IMG/VR virus record: IMGVR_UViG_3300031857_000175
Coordinates: 1-62,241 of that record
Source: a virus
Reading direction: 5' to 3' (one strand)
Length of the DNA: 62,241 nucleotides
The notes beneath the pieces were generated by a model, which saw only the letters and a list, made by a program, of their open reading frames with translations, did not search any database and was not told the origin of the DNA. Positions 43,113 to 51,345 of the stretch are shown here, piece after piece. The position numbers and the translations under genes are program-made. The first letter of the stretch is position 1, and every line of letters starts with the position of its first letter.

Positions 43113-45725
43113 ATGGTCATCAAGGCGGCAACGGGCACAAACCTCGCACTGGGTGCTTCGTGGGAAGGCGGGGTCGCACCTACGGCGGGGGACACCGCAG
43201 AGTGGTACGCTGCCGCACCGATCTCGCTTGGGCCAGGGCTGACAGGCAATCTGTCTATCTATGCGATTTATCAAGAGGGTGCCTCCTCCAACATCGCGCA
43301 CAGCGCCGGCACCATCACATTCTCCGACGGTGGCGGCTTCACGCAGGTCAGCACGAACACGCGCGTGTGGACTGAAAGCGGCACGTGGGCCATTGGCAGT
43401 GGCACCGTGTCATTTACGATCGCACGCTCGACCCCCAACACCACGGTCCTTGACACATCCGCAGCCAGCGGGCTCACGGGCGACAGCGCCAGCGTAATCT
43501 CGGTGTTCAACGGGTCTGATTTTGCAGATCCGATGTACGCCATTTGGACTGTACGCGGAGCTAACACTGGATTTTTGGGCCAGATCTACCTCAATCCCAC
43601 GTCAAATCTTCACGTGACTGGCACCGGCGTATTGGCAAATGCGTCTGTAGTCACGGATGCTTTTGGGGAGCCTTGGATCACGGCAGGTCAGGCTAGCGCC
43701 TCGCTCGGTACGCTAGGTACCACGACTTTGGAAGTCGGTGCCGACCTCAAGCTGGGTTGGTCTACCCGCACCCTGACCCTCAACAGCGCGACTTCGTTCA
43801 CAGGCTCGGTCCACAATGTCACGCTTGCGGATAATGTAACGTTCGCTGGGCCCCTCGGGGGGACTCCTGATTTTGTGAACTTTGCCAGCGTAGGTGCGAC
43901 TTGGCTTGCGCTGACGCTGGACAACACCGCAAACACCATCAGCGGTTCGCTCGACATCGGTAATTATGTTATCACTTACCTAAACTGCGCGTCAGGGTTT
44001 AACCTTCCAAACGTATCCGAGTTCACGATCACAGGCAACCTACGCCTCGCCGGGTCGGGAGGCAGTGGCTTTGTAGCGCCCCATACTTTCACAGGGGTGT
44101 CATTCTATGGGGATGGCGCGGTCGAAGTAGTTTTCAGCGCGACAAACCTTGTCTCTTTTCCAGCAGGCTCTCTTAGCGGGTTGACGGGCATCAACGAGCC
44201 CGCGCTCGGCTATGCGACGGCGGTACTAGCCCGCTCTGGGCTAGTACTTTGGACCAGTCCTTATACCGTAGCTTCGCGCCAATCCTACGTAGATGTTAAG
44301 GACCTGCCTAGCCGCGTGACCTTTCAGTGCACAGCGTCTGTTAACGCTACTTCCACGGGACGCCTTTACTACACCGGCCCAGGTACTTCGTACCCGAACA
44401 CGCGCATTGACATGGTCCTGCGCGATAACACCTATCCTGCCGTAAATGTTAATGAGATCTACGCCAACAACGCGTCCGGCATTGTGGAGATTGGCGAAGG
44501 CGTCAAGCGCCACGGGGACAGCGCGACGCAGACGCTGACCCTGCGTGGAACGGGCGCGGGGCGCATCAGCGGCACTATTAATCCCAACGCACGCGGAGCT
44601 CTCAATCTCTCCAAGACAGACCCCGGCACTTGGTACCTAAGTGCGAACAACACCAGCACCGGCACCACCACGGTCTCGCAAGGAATCTTGCAGCCCGAGT
44701 TGTCTACGTGTCTCGGTACGACGGGTGCTGTCACGGTCAACAACACCGGTACTATGGTACTAGGGAACGGCTTTACGCTGAGCAAGGGCTCGGCCGCGTT
44801 CACCTTCGCCAAGACCGACGGCACCGCGGCAATCACGCTGCCGACCAATGCTCAAGCCACGCTTGCCACAGCGGGTATAACGCTTGGTGCAGTCCTGCGC
44901 CTGGGTTTGGGTGCAGGCTCCAAGCTGACGATCGCGAACACTGGCGCCATTACCGACGGTGCGAGTTCTTTCGGCATTCACGCCGACTGCTCGTCGCTTG
45001 TTTCACGTGCCGAACTCGTACTGGAGCCTGCGTCCAACACGTTCGACGGCACGATCACTGTCGAAGCTGCCACGCTGACCGTCTATACCCTGAACAATAT
45101 CGGCGTGGCCGGGATTTTTGGCACCGGCAGCACCCCGCTTAGTTTTACGCACGGCACCCTGAAGTTCTCCGGCAACGCTCCTAACTCGACAAATCGCGGT
45201 ATTACCTCGTACACGTCCGGATGTACGCTCGAAGCGGCGGGTACAGCTGCCGCGACGTTCAGTGGCCCCATGACCAAAGTCGAAGGTACTGGTAGCTCCT
45301 ACACACTGACCATTACGGGCACGAGCACTGCCGCGAACACGCTTGCCTCCACGCTTGCGAACGCGACGGGTATCACCACGGCGCTGACCAAGTCAGGCAC
45401 AGGATATTGGCGTGCTACGGGGGCGCTGTCCTACACCGGGGCGACAACTGTCTCAACAGGCACGCTGCGGGTCGAGCGCCCCGACGGTAACACCATGGCC
45501 AGCACCGTGACCGTAGCCAGCACCGCCACCGTCGAACTGGCCACGGACACACTGCCGAGCTCTGGTGCTACCGCTGGGCGTGTGCTGGGCACTGGCTCAG
45601 TCATCGTCAACGGCGGCACCATCAAGACGCGCGGCGGCAGTAGCGTGCAGAAGGGACAAGCGCGCTATGGTGGCAACCTGACCTTCGGTGCAGGGTCAAG
45701 GCTTGAAATCGGCACAGCAGCTTAA
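43113..45725 (+). CDS. Autotransporter-like beta-solenoid adhesin, paralogue 2
   Basis: 870 residues, 12 bases after paralogue 1 with a strong GGAGG site. Start motif NLALGASWEGGVAPTAGDTA. C-terminal passenger-type repeats (GTWYLSANNTSTGTTTVSQG, then YWRATGALSYTGATTVSTGT) precede IKTRGG and RYGGNLTFGAGSRLEIGTAA. The N-terminal 500 residues differ strongly from paralogue 1 while the C-terminus is similar, the pattern expected when the receptor-binding part diversifies. It may form homotrimers or mixed fibres with the paralogues; this is not shown. Confidence 0.65.
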   Translation: MVIKAATGTNLALGASWEGGVAPTAGDTAEWYAAAPISLGPGLTGNLSIYAIYQEGASSNIAHSAGTITFSDGGGFTQVSTNTRVWTESGTWAIGSGTVSFTIARSTPNTTVLDTSAASGLTGDSASVISVFNGSDFADPMYAIWTVRGANTGFLGQIYLNPTSNLHVTGTGVLANASVVTDAFGEPWITAGQASASLGTLGTTTLEVGADLKLGWSTRTLTLNSATSFTGSVHNVTLADNVTFAGPLGGTPDFVNFASVGATWLALTLDNTANTISGSLDIGNYVITYLNCASGFNLPNVSEFTITGNLRLAGSGGSGFVAPHTFTGVSFYGDGAVEVVFSATNLVSFPAGSLSGLTGINEPALGYATAVLARSGLVLWTSPYTVASRQSYVDVKDLPSRVTFQCTASVNATSTGRLYYTGPGTSYPNTRIDMVLRDNTYPAVNVNEIYANNASGIVEIGEGVKRHGDSATQTLTLRGTGAGRISGTINPNARGALNLSKTDPGTWYLSANNTSTGTTTVSQGILQPELSTCLGTTGAVTVNNTGTMVLGNGFTLSKGSAAFTFAKTDGTAAITLPTNAQATLATAGITLGAVLRLGLGAGSKLTIANTGAITDGASSFGIHADCSSLVSRAELVLEPASNTFDGTITVEAATLTVYTLNNIGVAGIFGTGSTPLSFTHGTLKFSGNAPNSTNRGITSYTSGCTLEAAGTAAATFSGPMTKVEGTGSSYTLTITGTSTAANTLASTLANATGITTALTKSGTGYWRATGALSYTGATTVSTGTLRVERPDGNTMASTVTVASTATVELATDTLPSSGATAGRVLGTGSVIVNGGTIKTRGGSSVQKGQARYGGNLTFGAGSRLEIGTAA
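45624..45725 (+). repeat. 3' end homologous to paralogue 1 (copy 2)
   Basis: Counterpart of 43005-43100. Long identical stretches occur around the bases encoding GGNLTFGAG. The shared tract could serve as a recombination site for swapping adhesin ends. Confidence 0.7.
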
Positions 45726-45737
45726 AAGGATTGAACA

Positions 45738-46076
45738 ATGGCACTGATTCGTGACTTTACTGTCGAAGGCGTGAACTACCCCGAGGCGTACTCGCGCATC
45801 CTCGTGACGCGTTGCGACAAGGATTCGGCCTACGTGTTTGTCTTGACCTACGCCAGCTTCGACGACCGCATGGCGGGAGCCAATCCCGTCTGGACGGAAG
45901 AGCATGCGACGCAGCTCGCGACCGTGTCGGCGGATGTGTTCCCGGCCAGCTACGCGTTCTTGAAGACGCTGCCGGAGTTCGCCGGCGCAATCGACCACGA
46001 CAACCCGCCCGAGGCGCCTGCACCTGATGTCATCGACACGACGGCGGATGTGGTCAGCAACGACTTCGTCAACTGA
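45738..46076 (+). CDS. Small unrecognised protein in adhesin block
   Basis: 112 residues, AAAGGA upstream of ATG. It opens with strands (LIRDFTVEGVNYPEAYSRIL, VTRCDKDSAYVFVLTYAS), then a helix and an acidic C-terminal tail (VIDTTADVVSNDF). It lies between two adhesin paralogues. Proteins of this size at such sites are often fibre-attachment or fibre-assembly factors, but there is no direct evidence here. Confidence 0.4.
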   Translation: MALIRDFTVEGVNYPEAYSRILVTRCDKDSAYVFVLTYASFDDRMAGANPVWTEEHATQLATVSADVFPASYAFLKTLPEFAGAIDHDNPPEAPAPDVIDTTADVVSNDFVN

Positions 46077-46100
46077 CGCTGAAGACCCCAAGGATTCAAC

Positions 46101-46514
46101 ATGTCAATCACGGCCAAGTGGTACCCCTCTGCCGCGCAGCAGATGTTCCTGGGCAACCTGAACAGCACAACTAGTTCGTTCAAGATTGCCCTGCTCAACA
46201 GCAGCGGCAGCTACACGGCGTCGCACACCGCGTGGTCTGACGTGAGCGGCTTCGAGATTGCAGCAAGCGGTGGGTACACGGCAGGCGGCGAGGCGACTAC
46301 AATCACGCCCACTGCCAATAGCACCGCCTCCTACTTCACGCCGTCTGCAGTTTTGTGGACTAGTGCTACCTTCTCGTTCAACAACGCAGTCATCTACGAC
46401 ACGGTCTCTGGTAAACTGATGATGCACCTAGCGTTTATTACGACGCAAAGCCCTGTGGCGCAGGACTACCAGATCAACGTGCCCAGCACCGCGCCTTCTG
46501 CGACCCCGGCGTAA
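46101..46514 (+). CDS. Small beta-rich virion protein, possible fold paralogue of 48751-49230
   Basis: 137 residues. Pattern: WYPSAAQQMFLGNLN, then FKIALLNSSGSYTASHTAWS, a GGYTAGGEATTI centre, then AVLWTSATFSFNNAVIYDT and DYQINVPS. The order of elements parallels the 159-residue protein at 48751 (FYPKVFEKVLSG ... VKLLLLGDYATY ... NAIWGPDDGGAATFTTGHAIL). Members of this general family are common near phage tail-fibre genes. Role: structural, otherwise unknown. Confidence 0.45.
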   Translation: MSITAKWYPSAAQQMFLGNLNSTTSSFKIALLNSSGSYTASHTAWSDVSGFEIAASGGYTAGGEATTITPTANSTASYFTPSAVLWTSATFSFNNAVIYDTVSGKLMMHLAFITTQSPVAQDYQINVPSTAPSATPA

Positions 46515-46515
46515 C

Positions 46516-46541
46516 ACTGAGCACAACTGCTACACATCGAC
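46516..46541 (+). promoter_or_regulatory. Intergenic motif shared with 48635-48659 (copy 1)
   Basis: Nineteen of 26 aligned positions match copy 2, including CAAC and GCTA blocks and a terminal CGAC, and both copies are followed within 10 bases by GTTCTA. Both lie just after a fibre-locus gene and about 90-110 bases before the next start. It could be a phage late promoter, an RNA element or a remnant of duplication. Confidence 0.3.
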
Positions 46542-46628
46542 GGGTTCTACGCTGATCATGCACCCTAATCTTGGCTAAGATCACACCATCCATCGACCCC
46601 GCGTAACAAATTCGTAGCAGGAGGCCCC

Positions 46629-48632
46629 ATGGCAGACCGGTATTGGAGACTCGCAAGCGGTGGCGTTTGGACTTCAACGGCTAACTGGGCTGCGGTCTCA
46701 GGTGGGGTCGGAGGTTTTACGCCGCCAGGTACCGGCGACAACGCGTTCATCGCCCAGAACATTACCGCGACCGGCACGATCACCGGGATTGGCAGTAACG
46801 TCTCCACGATGCCGGCGTACCTTCGCATCGACGACTTCCCTACGTCGAGCCACGCTTGGATCATCGGAGCTGGCAGTGAATCAATCGTAGTCGCAAACGA
46901 CTTTACGTTTGACCTGCCCGGCGCAGTCGTCTCGGCTACACCTCACAGATGGAGCCCGCGCCTTAACGGAGCAGGGCGCACCATGACCAAGATAGGCTTG
47001 GGCTGGGTCGTGCTCAATGCGCCGAGCGTGGCCTCTCAGCTGGCTTTGATCGTGGTGCGAGATGGTCCGTTTGGCATGTTTCAGGGTTTCGGCGGCACGC
47101 TTGAGATGGGCCACGGGACAATAGCACCCACGGCCAACCTGATATTTGATACCGCTAACTCAACAACTGTCGTCTCCGCGCCGGTTAGGTTCAGGCGAAA
47201 CACGACGATTCAGAACACGGCTGCGACTTTCAAGACGGTCAACTTCACTCAGCCATGCACGTTTGAGCCAATCTCAGGGACGCTGGGGATTGCTCACGCG
47301 AACGGCACCTCGGTCACCTTTAGCGGCGGGTGTAGCTTCAAGGGCAACACTTCAATCGGGTATACCGCAGGAAGCTCGTTCTTTTTCTCCGGAGCCGTTG
47401 ACTTTACAAGCGCAAGCCCGTTCACTTTTGCGAACACAGGTAACGCGCTCACGATTTCTGGAAGCACGACTTTCAACACAAACGTGACGCTTTTTGGCGG
47501 GGGCGGCAGCCAGTTTTTTACCGGCTCGGTTGCACTTGGTGACGCCAGGTCACTAACTATCCAAAGCAACTCCGTCTCGATGTCTGGGACCGTGTCCGGC
47601 ACTGGTGGGATTACGACCTCGGCGACTCTTGGAAAGACTTACGGCCTGTTCCTTACTGGTAACTCATCAGGCCTTTCTGGGCCTTGCACAATCAATTCTG
47701 GGTCTTTGCAGGTTGCCGCAACAAACCGGTATGAGCCGACAGCACTCAACGTTGCGGGCTCCACCTCACGCTTCTTTTACACGTCCGGGTCGGCTGACTT
47801 TAACTTCCCAGTCAGCCCTACCGGGGTTGGTGGTGTCGTCATTCGGGGCAACTTTGCAGGGTCAGGGGTCACCTTTCCGGCGTCAGGTCCCGGGAGTGTT
47901 CAAGGGTTCGCCGGCTCGCTTCAGGCAATCGCCCTTTCAAACGCCACAAACAATAACTCCAAGCTCGTCACTCATCACTTGCCTCAGCAGTTTTGGTTGA
48001 GCGGCGCTGCATTTGCCACCGGCTTTTCTCTGACGCCTTCAATCACTTATGTCGGCGCAGGCGAGACGAGGAACACAGACGTCATCATTGACTCAGAGAA
48101 CAACGCTCAAACGGCTGTCTTGTCGTCGGGGGTGTACACCCTTGCGTCGTCTGGGGCTGACGCCATCGTCCTGACTGGGGGCGTTCAGCGCACTAACAGC
48201 GGGGTGAACGCGTCAGCTCGGATGACCCTCACGCTTGCTGGCACGAACACAGACGCTAACACCATCTCCGGTCCGGTTACTGAAGTTGGCACGAATAGCG
48301 CGACGCTGGGGTTGGTCAAGAATGGCACCGGGTACTGGGCCCTGTCCGGGGCCTTGAGTCACACGGGCCCTACCACGGTGGAGCAGGGCAGCCTCCGCCT
48401 TGAGGCGATGAGCCACGACAACACGAACACGGGCAACATCTCCGTCGCCACGGGCGCCGTGCTTGAACTGGTCACCTCGGCGGCGACCCCGCGCCGAGTC
48501 ACGGGCACAGGCAACGTCACCGTTAACGGTACGCTGCGCGCGGGTGCCTCGGGCACCGGCACGGGAACAGCCCGCTACGGTGGTGGGCTGACCTTTAACA
48601 CCAACTCGGTACTCGAACTTGGTGCTGCCTAA
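46629..48632 (+). CDS. Autotransporter-like beta-solenoid adhesin, paralogue 3
   Basis: 667 residues with AGGAGG upstream. The opening YWRLASGGVWTSTANWAAVS then PPGTGDNAFI is the same W...W...P-GD type as in the other two, and C-terminal repeats GYWALSGALSHTGPTTVEQG and TARYGGGLTFNTNSVLELGA match their ends at lower identity. Its middle (SGGCSFKGNTSIGYTAGSSF ... FTGSVALGDARSLTIQSNSV) is a run of short beta strands. It is the shortest and most diverged of the three. Confidence 0.65.
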   Translation: MADRYWRLASGGVWTSTANWAAVSGGVGGFTPPGTGDNAFIAQNITATGTITGIGSNVSTMPAYLRIDDFPTSSHAWIIGAGSESIVVANDFTFDLPGAVVSATPHRWSPRLNGAGRTMTKIGLGWVVLNAPSVASQLALIVVRDGPFGMFQGFGGTLEMGHGTIAPTANLIFDTANSTTVVSAPVRFRRNTTIQNTAATFKTVNFTQPCTFEPISGTLGIAHANGTSVTFSGGCSFKGNTSIGYTAGSSFFFSGAVDFTSASPFTFANTGNALTISGSTTFNTNVTLFGGGGSQFFTGSVALGDARSLTIQSNSVSMSGTVSGTGGITTSATLGKTYGLFLTGNSSGLSGPCTINSGSLQVAATNRYEPTALNVAGSTSRFFYTSGSADFNFPVSPTGVGGVVIRGNFAGSGVTFPASGPGSVQGFAGSLQAIALSNATNNNSKLVTHHLPQQFWLSGAAFATGFSLTPSITYVGAGETRNTDVIIDSENNAQTAVLSSGVYTLASSGADAIVLTGGVQRTNSGVNASARMTLTLAGTNTDANTISGPVTEVGTNSATLGLVKNGTGYWALSGALSHTGPTTVEQGSLRLEAMSHDNTNTGNISVATGAVLELVTSAATPRRVTGTGNVTVNGTLRAGASGTGTGTARYGGGLTFNTNSVLELGAA

Positions 48633-48634
48633 CT

Positions 48635-48659
48635 ATTGGGCGCAACAGCTATACGCGAC
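48635..48659 (+). promoter_or_regulatory. Intergenic motif shared with 46516-46541 (copy 2)
   Basis: See copy 1. Here the motif starts 2 bases after the adhesin stop and is followed by GTTCTA at 48667-48672. It overlaps the left arm of a hairpin (48656-48683). Confidence 0.3.
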
Positions 48660-48683
48660 ACGCCTTGTTCTAGCATCGTGTCG
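48656..48683 (+). other. Hairpin upstream of 159-residue protein gene
   Basis: CGACACG pairs perfectly with CGTGTCG across a 14-base loop, in the 118-base gap before the gene at 48751. A second weaker inverted repeat (GCAGCC/GGCTGC, near 48704-48728) follows. There is no T run. Together they may fold the leader of a highly expressed transcript. Confidence 0.5.
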
Positions 48684-48750
48684 ACAACAACCCCGCAGGC
48701 GGGCAGCCTGATTCACAACCGGGCTGCGGCCCATTGCTAGGAGTTTCCAC

Positions 48751-49230
48751 ATGGCCTCTTCGTTCTACCCCAAGGTTTTTGAGAAGGTCCTCTCTGGCGA
48801 GCTCGACCTGTCGGGCGGCGCTGGCTCTGACACCGTCAAGCTTCTTCTGCTCGGCGACTACGCCACGTACCCCCTCGACGTCACCCACGAGTTCGTTTCG
48901 AACCTCTCGGGTGAGCTTGTCGACGGCGCTGGCGGCGTCATCAACTACGCCCGCAAGACCATCCCGGTCACCCTCTCGTACAACAGCGAGGCTGGCCTCG
49001 AGGGTTGCGACCTCAACTTCGCGCTGACCACCAACGCCATCTGGGGTCCGGACGACGGCGGCGCTGCCACGTTCACCACGGGCCACGCGATCCTCTTCGT
49101 GGACAAGGGCGGCGCTGACTCGGCCAACCCGCTGCTCTACTACTTCGACCTGTCGGCCAACCAGGTCGTCAGCTCGGGTACCTTCGAGCTCCGCAATCCG
49201 ACCACGGCGCCGCGCGTCCGCCGCGCGTAA
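48751..49230 (+). CDS. Abundant small virion protein (unnamed)
   Basis: 159 residues with TAGGAG upstream and a terminator just after, so it can be expressed as a separate unit. It is beta-rich (VKLLLLGDYATYPLDVTHEF ... INYARKTIPVTLSYNSEAGL) with a basic C-terminal tail (TTAPRVRRA). Codon use is as restricted as in the capsid gene, which suggests one of the more abundant virion proteins, such as a decoration, collar or fibre-base protein. The order of structural elements resembles the protein at 46101. No name can be given. Confidence 0.55.
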   Translation: MASSFYPKVFEKVLSGELDLSGGAGSDTVKLLLLGDYATYPLDVTHEFVSNLSGELVDGAGGVINYARKTIPVTLSYNSEAGLEGCDLNFALTTNAIWGPDDGGAATFTTGHAILFVDKGGADSANPLLYYFDLSANQVVSSGTFELRNPTTAPRVRRA

Positions 49231-49259
49231 TTCGTAGGCCTAGCCTGCGGGTTGTTCTC

Positions 49260-49293
49260 AAGCCCTGTGAGGTTTATCCTCACGGGGCTTTTC
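49260..49293 (+). terminator. Rho-independent terminator before lysis genes
   Basis: A 13-bp stem (AAGCCCTGTGAGG with CCTCACGGGGCTT, one G-T pair), loop TTTAT, then T-rich tail. It ends 19 bases before the amidase ATG and separates the structural region from the lysis cassette. Confidence 0.9.
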
Positions 49294-49312
49294 CTTATCT
49301 ACGGAGGTCTAC

Positions 49313-50044
49313 ATGAAGCCCGTTAAGCATCAAGTCTGGTTCGCCGGGTCATCGCGCGAGCGCACGCAGGTCATCGACCGTATCATTTTCCACGAGTCGG
49401 CGGTCGCCACGCTTGACGGCACGCTGAAGGCGCTCTCGGCCAAGGGCCTCAGCGTTCATTACTGCGTCGACCGCGACGGCTCCGTTACCCAGCACGCCGA
49501 GGAACACCGCGCTTGTGCGCACGCAGGTGGAAATCCGCCCGGTACCAAGCACAATATTCGCTCGATCGGTATCGAACTTATTAATCGGTACTACGGTCAC
49601 CGGGTTAATCAGACGACCAGTCTCAAGCTCTACTCGGGAGAATTTTCTCCCGTCATCATCTCTGGAATCTTCGTCGACCGGGCTTGGAGCGCGACTGATT
49701 CTAAATTCTTGAATGCAGAACGCAAGTACATCATGCCTACACCTCAGCAGCTTGAGGCGAGCTGGCAGCTTCTTAATTCTCTGCTTCCTCGCTATAGAAA
49801 TATTGAGCAAGCAAGCTGGAGTGGCGTAACAAAAACGCTCACGGGCAAGAAGGTCTATAACTGGACCACGTTGTCCAATCATGATGGACCCGGCATTAAA
49901 TGCCATGCACAGTGGGCCCATGCCGACGGTCGTGTGGTTGATCACTACACGTATCTCCGTCACGCGGGCCTCGCCCCGGTCCAGGCTTACGACCTGACCG
50001 TCAAGTCCGCGAGCTCCATGCAAAAGCAAACCGAGGTACCCTGA
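49313..50044 (+). CDS. Endolysin: N-acetylmuramoyl-L-alanine amidase (Amidase_2 type)
   Basis: The 243-residue product cleaves the bond between N-acetylmuramic acid and L-Ala in peptidoglycan at the end of infection. Family signs are IIFHES (His27, first zinc ligand), the segment CVDRDGSVTQHAEEHRACAH then AGG, the SIGIELIN core, and NHDGPGIKCHAQW with His190 and Cys197/His198 as candidates for the other ligands, as in T7 lysozyme. A loop of about 70 residues (HRVNQTTSLKLYSGEFSPVI ...) is longer than in small amidases and locally A/T-richer. No signal peptide is seen, so release needs a holin. GGAGG precedes the ATG. The stop overlaps the next start. Confidence 0.85.
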   Translation: MKPVKHQVWFAGSSRERTQVIDRIIFHESAVATLDGTLKALSAKGLSVHYCVDRDGSVTQHAEEHRACAHAGGNPPGTKHNIRSIGIELINRYYGHRVNQTTSLKLYSGEFSPVIISGIFVDRAWSATDSKFLNAERKYIMPTPQQLEASWQLLNSLLPRYRNIEQASWSGVTKTLTGKKVYNWTTLSNHDGPGIKCHAQWAHADGRVVDHYTYLRHAGLAPVQAYDLTVKSASSMQKQTEVP

Positions 50045-50412
50045 TGGACCTGATCAACAAGCTCAAGAGCTGGATGACGTGGGGAAAGATCGCCTTCTCA
50101 GCGGTCATCGCCACAGCCGGCTTCGGGACTTTCGTGGCCGGCGAAATTCGCGGCGCTAATCTGCTTGAGCCCCGGGTCTCCGCCCTCGAAGGTAGGGTCG
50201 AGAAGATCGAGGAGCACTTGGGTGCGCAGGGTGACCAGATCCTCAAGATCGTTTCGGTCATCCCGGACAAGGTCCAGCTTTTGGAAACACGCGTGGCCGG
50301 CCTTGAGGTCGAGTTGCGAGGCAACACCAAGGACATGAGCGAGATCAAGGGTTACCTCCGCGCCATGGCCGACAAGATGGGTGTTGAGCACCACGGTGGG
50401 GTGGTAAAATGA
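50044..50412 (+). CDS. Small membrane protein with coiled coil (lysis cassette)
   Basis: 122 residues. One hydrophobic segment (about 13-33, WGKIAFSAVIATAGFGTFVA) is followed by a long heptad coiled coil (about 42-110). N-terminal anchor plus coiled coil is the layout of inner-membrane spanins, but also of some small phage membrane proteins next to holins. The ATG shares one base with the amidase stop, and its stop overlaps the next start by 4 bases. Role inferred from topology and position: spanin-like or holin partner. Confidence 0.5.
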   Translation: MDLINKLKSWMTWGKIAFSAVIATAGFGTFVAGEIRGANLLEPRVSALEGRVEKIEEHLGAQGDQILKIVSVIPDKVQLLETRVAGLEVELRGNTKDMSEIKGYLRAMADKMGVEHHGGVVK

Positions 50413-50735
50413 GCGACACCACCTACGCGCTGGTAATCCTGCTCGGTATCGGCCTCGCCTCGGTGGCGATTCGTAATATCGCCAAGAAGGGCGGGCGCGA
50501 GCTCTACTTCTATATCGGGGCGCTTGTTTGCGCCGGCGCTCTTGGCGCCCTCGTTGCGGACCAGAGCGACCAGCATACTTGGGCCGTTGGCCTCATTATG
50601 GGTATGGCTGCTGTAGAGCTCGGCGACGTGATGCTTGCCTCTACTGTAGAAATCGTGCGAAAGCTACTCGCTAAGGTTTCCGATAGGTTCGCCGATGACC
50701 GGCAGCCGGGCTACGGAAACGACGAGGAAGCATGA
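50409..50735 (+). CDS. Holin candidate
   Basis: 108 residues with three hydrophobic stretches (about 6-21, 32-50 and 57-78) and a charged, acidic C-terminus (DDRQPGYGNDEEA), the topology of class I holins that open the inner membrane to let the amidase reach the wall. Size and place directly after the endolysin support this. The start overlaps the upstream stop (ATGA) and its own stop overlaps the next gene (ATGA), giving a translationally coupled cassette. Confidence 0.6.
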   Translation: MSDTTYALVILLGIGLASVAIRNIAKKGGRELYFYIGALVCAGALGALVADQSDQHTWAVGLIMGMAAVELGDVMLASTVEIVRKLLAKVSDRFADDRQPGYGNDEEA

Positions 50736-51058
50736 GCGACGAACTTCTTAATATCCTGAGCAGCGCCGCTAGCGCGCTGGCCTTTTTCCTGTCCCTTCAC
50801 AATAAGAAGGCGTCCGACTCCTTCAAGCGGGAGTCGAACGATCGCCACCAGGCGCTGTCCCAGTCGCTTGAGGCGATCGCTAAGGCAGCCGCCGAGTCGA
50901 TCGCTGCCGCGACCAAGCCTGTTGAGGAGCCCAAGGCCAAGCGCCAGGCTCGTAAGGTCAAGGATTTGACGCTCGCCAAGGTCGAGACGCCCGTCCAGCC
51001 CGAGCCTGCAAAGGCTCCCGCCAAGCCACGTCGCAAGCCTGCCAAGGGGGCCATGTGA
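50732..51058 (+). CDS. Lysis-cassette protein with N-terminal hydrophobic segment and basic Pro-rich tail
   Basis: 108 residues. A short hydrophobic segment (about 5-22, LLNILSSAASALAFFLSL) is followed by a helix (about 25-62) and a Lys/Pro/Ala-rich tail (KAPAKPRRKPAKG). This is compatible with an inner-membrane spanin subunit, whose periplasmic part is often helical then Pro-rich, or with an antiholin. It overlaps both neighbours by 4 bases. No homologue was recognised. Confidence 0.45.
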   Translation: MSDELLNILSSAASALAFFLSLHNKKASDSFKRESNDRHQALSQSLEAIAKAAAESIAAATKPVEEPKAKRQARKVKDLTLAKVETPVQPEPAKAPAKPRRKPAKGAM

Positions 51059-51345
51059 AATTCGTCGCCGCGCTACTCATCGTTGCTCTGACTTCGTCCG
51101 AAGCACGCTCTGAGTGCGCGGACCCGGCGAAGCTTGAGTCTGACCTCAAGATCATGCGCGTGGTCCTTGATATCAAGGGCCGCGAGCACGCCGCTGCGGT
51201 GCAGGCTTACGAAGCCGCACTCGCGGCGGAGCGCGAGGCGGCTGTCAAGGCGATTGAGCAGGCTAGAACGCCTGCTTGGTGGTTGGTCGGTAGCGTGGCG
51301 CTCCTTGCGGGACTCGCCGGCGGCTACTTTATCGCCAAGGATTAA
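51055..51345 (+). CDS. Secreted membrane protein with u-spanin-like topology
   Basis: 96 residues from GTG overlapping the previous stop. It has an N-terminal signal peptide (MKFVAALLIVALTSSEARS), a charged helix (about 25-70) and a C-terminal membrane segment (about 73-92, WWLVGSVALLAGLAGGYFIA). Signal at one end and transmembrane segment at the other is the topology of unimolecular spanins, but the Cys after the signal (RSEC) does not make a good lipobox. It may therefore be cleaved by ordinary signal peptidase, or have another function in envelope disruption. Confidence 0.5.
   Translation: MKFVAALLIVALTSSEARSECADPAKLESDLKIMRVVLDIKGREHAAAVQAYEAALAAEREAAVKAIEQARTPAWWLVGSVALLAGLAGGYFIAKD

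Noticed and set aside
40548-45725. Genuine bacterial autotransporter genes acquired from a host
   Set aside because: No signal peptide and no C-terminal barrel; they sit in a fibre operon with phage spacing.
40548-48632. Diversity-generating retroelement in the fibre locus
   Set aside because: No reverse transcriptase, template repeat or adenine-biased variable repeat was seen in the window.
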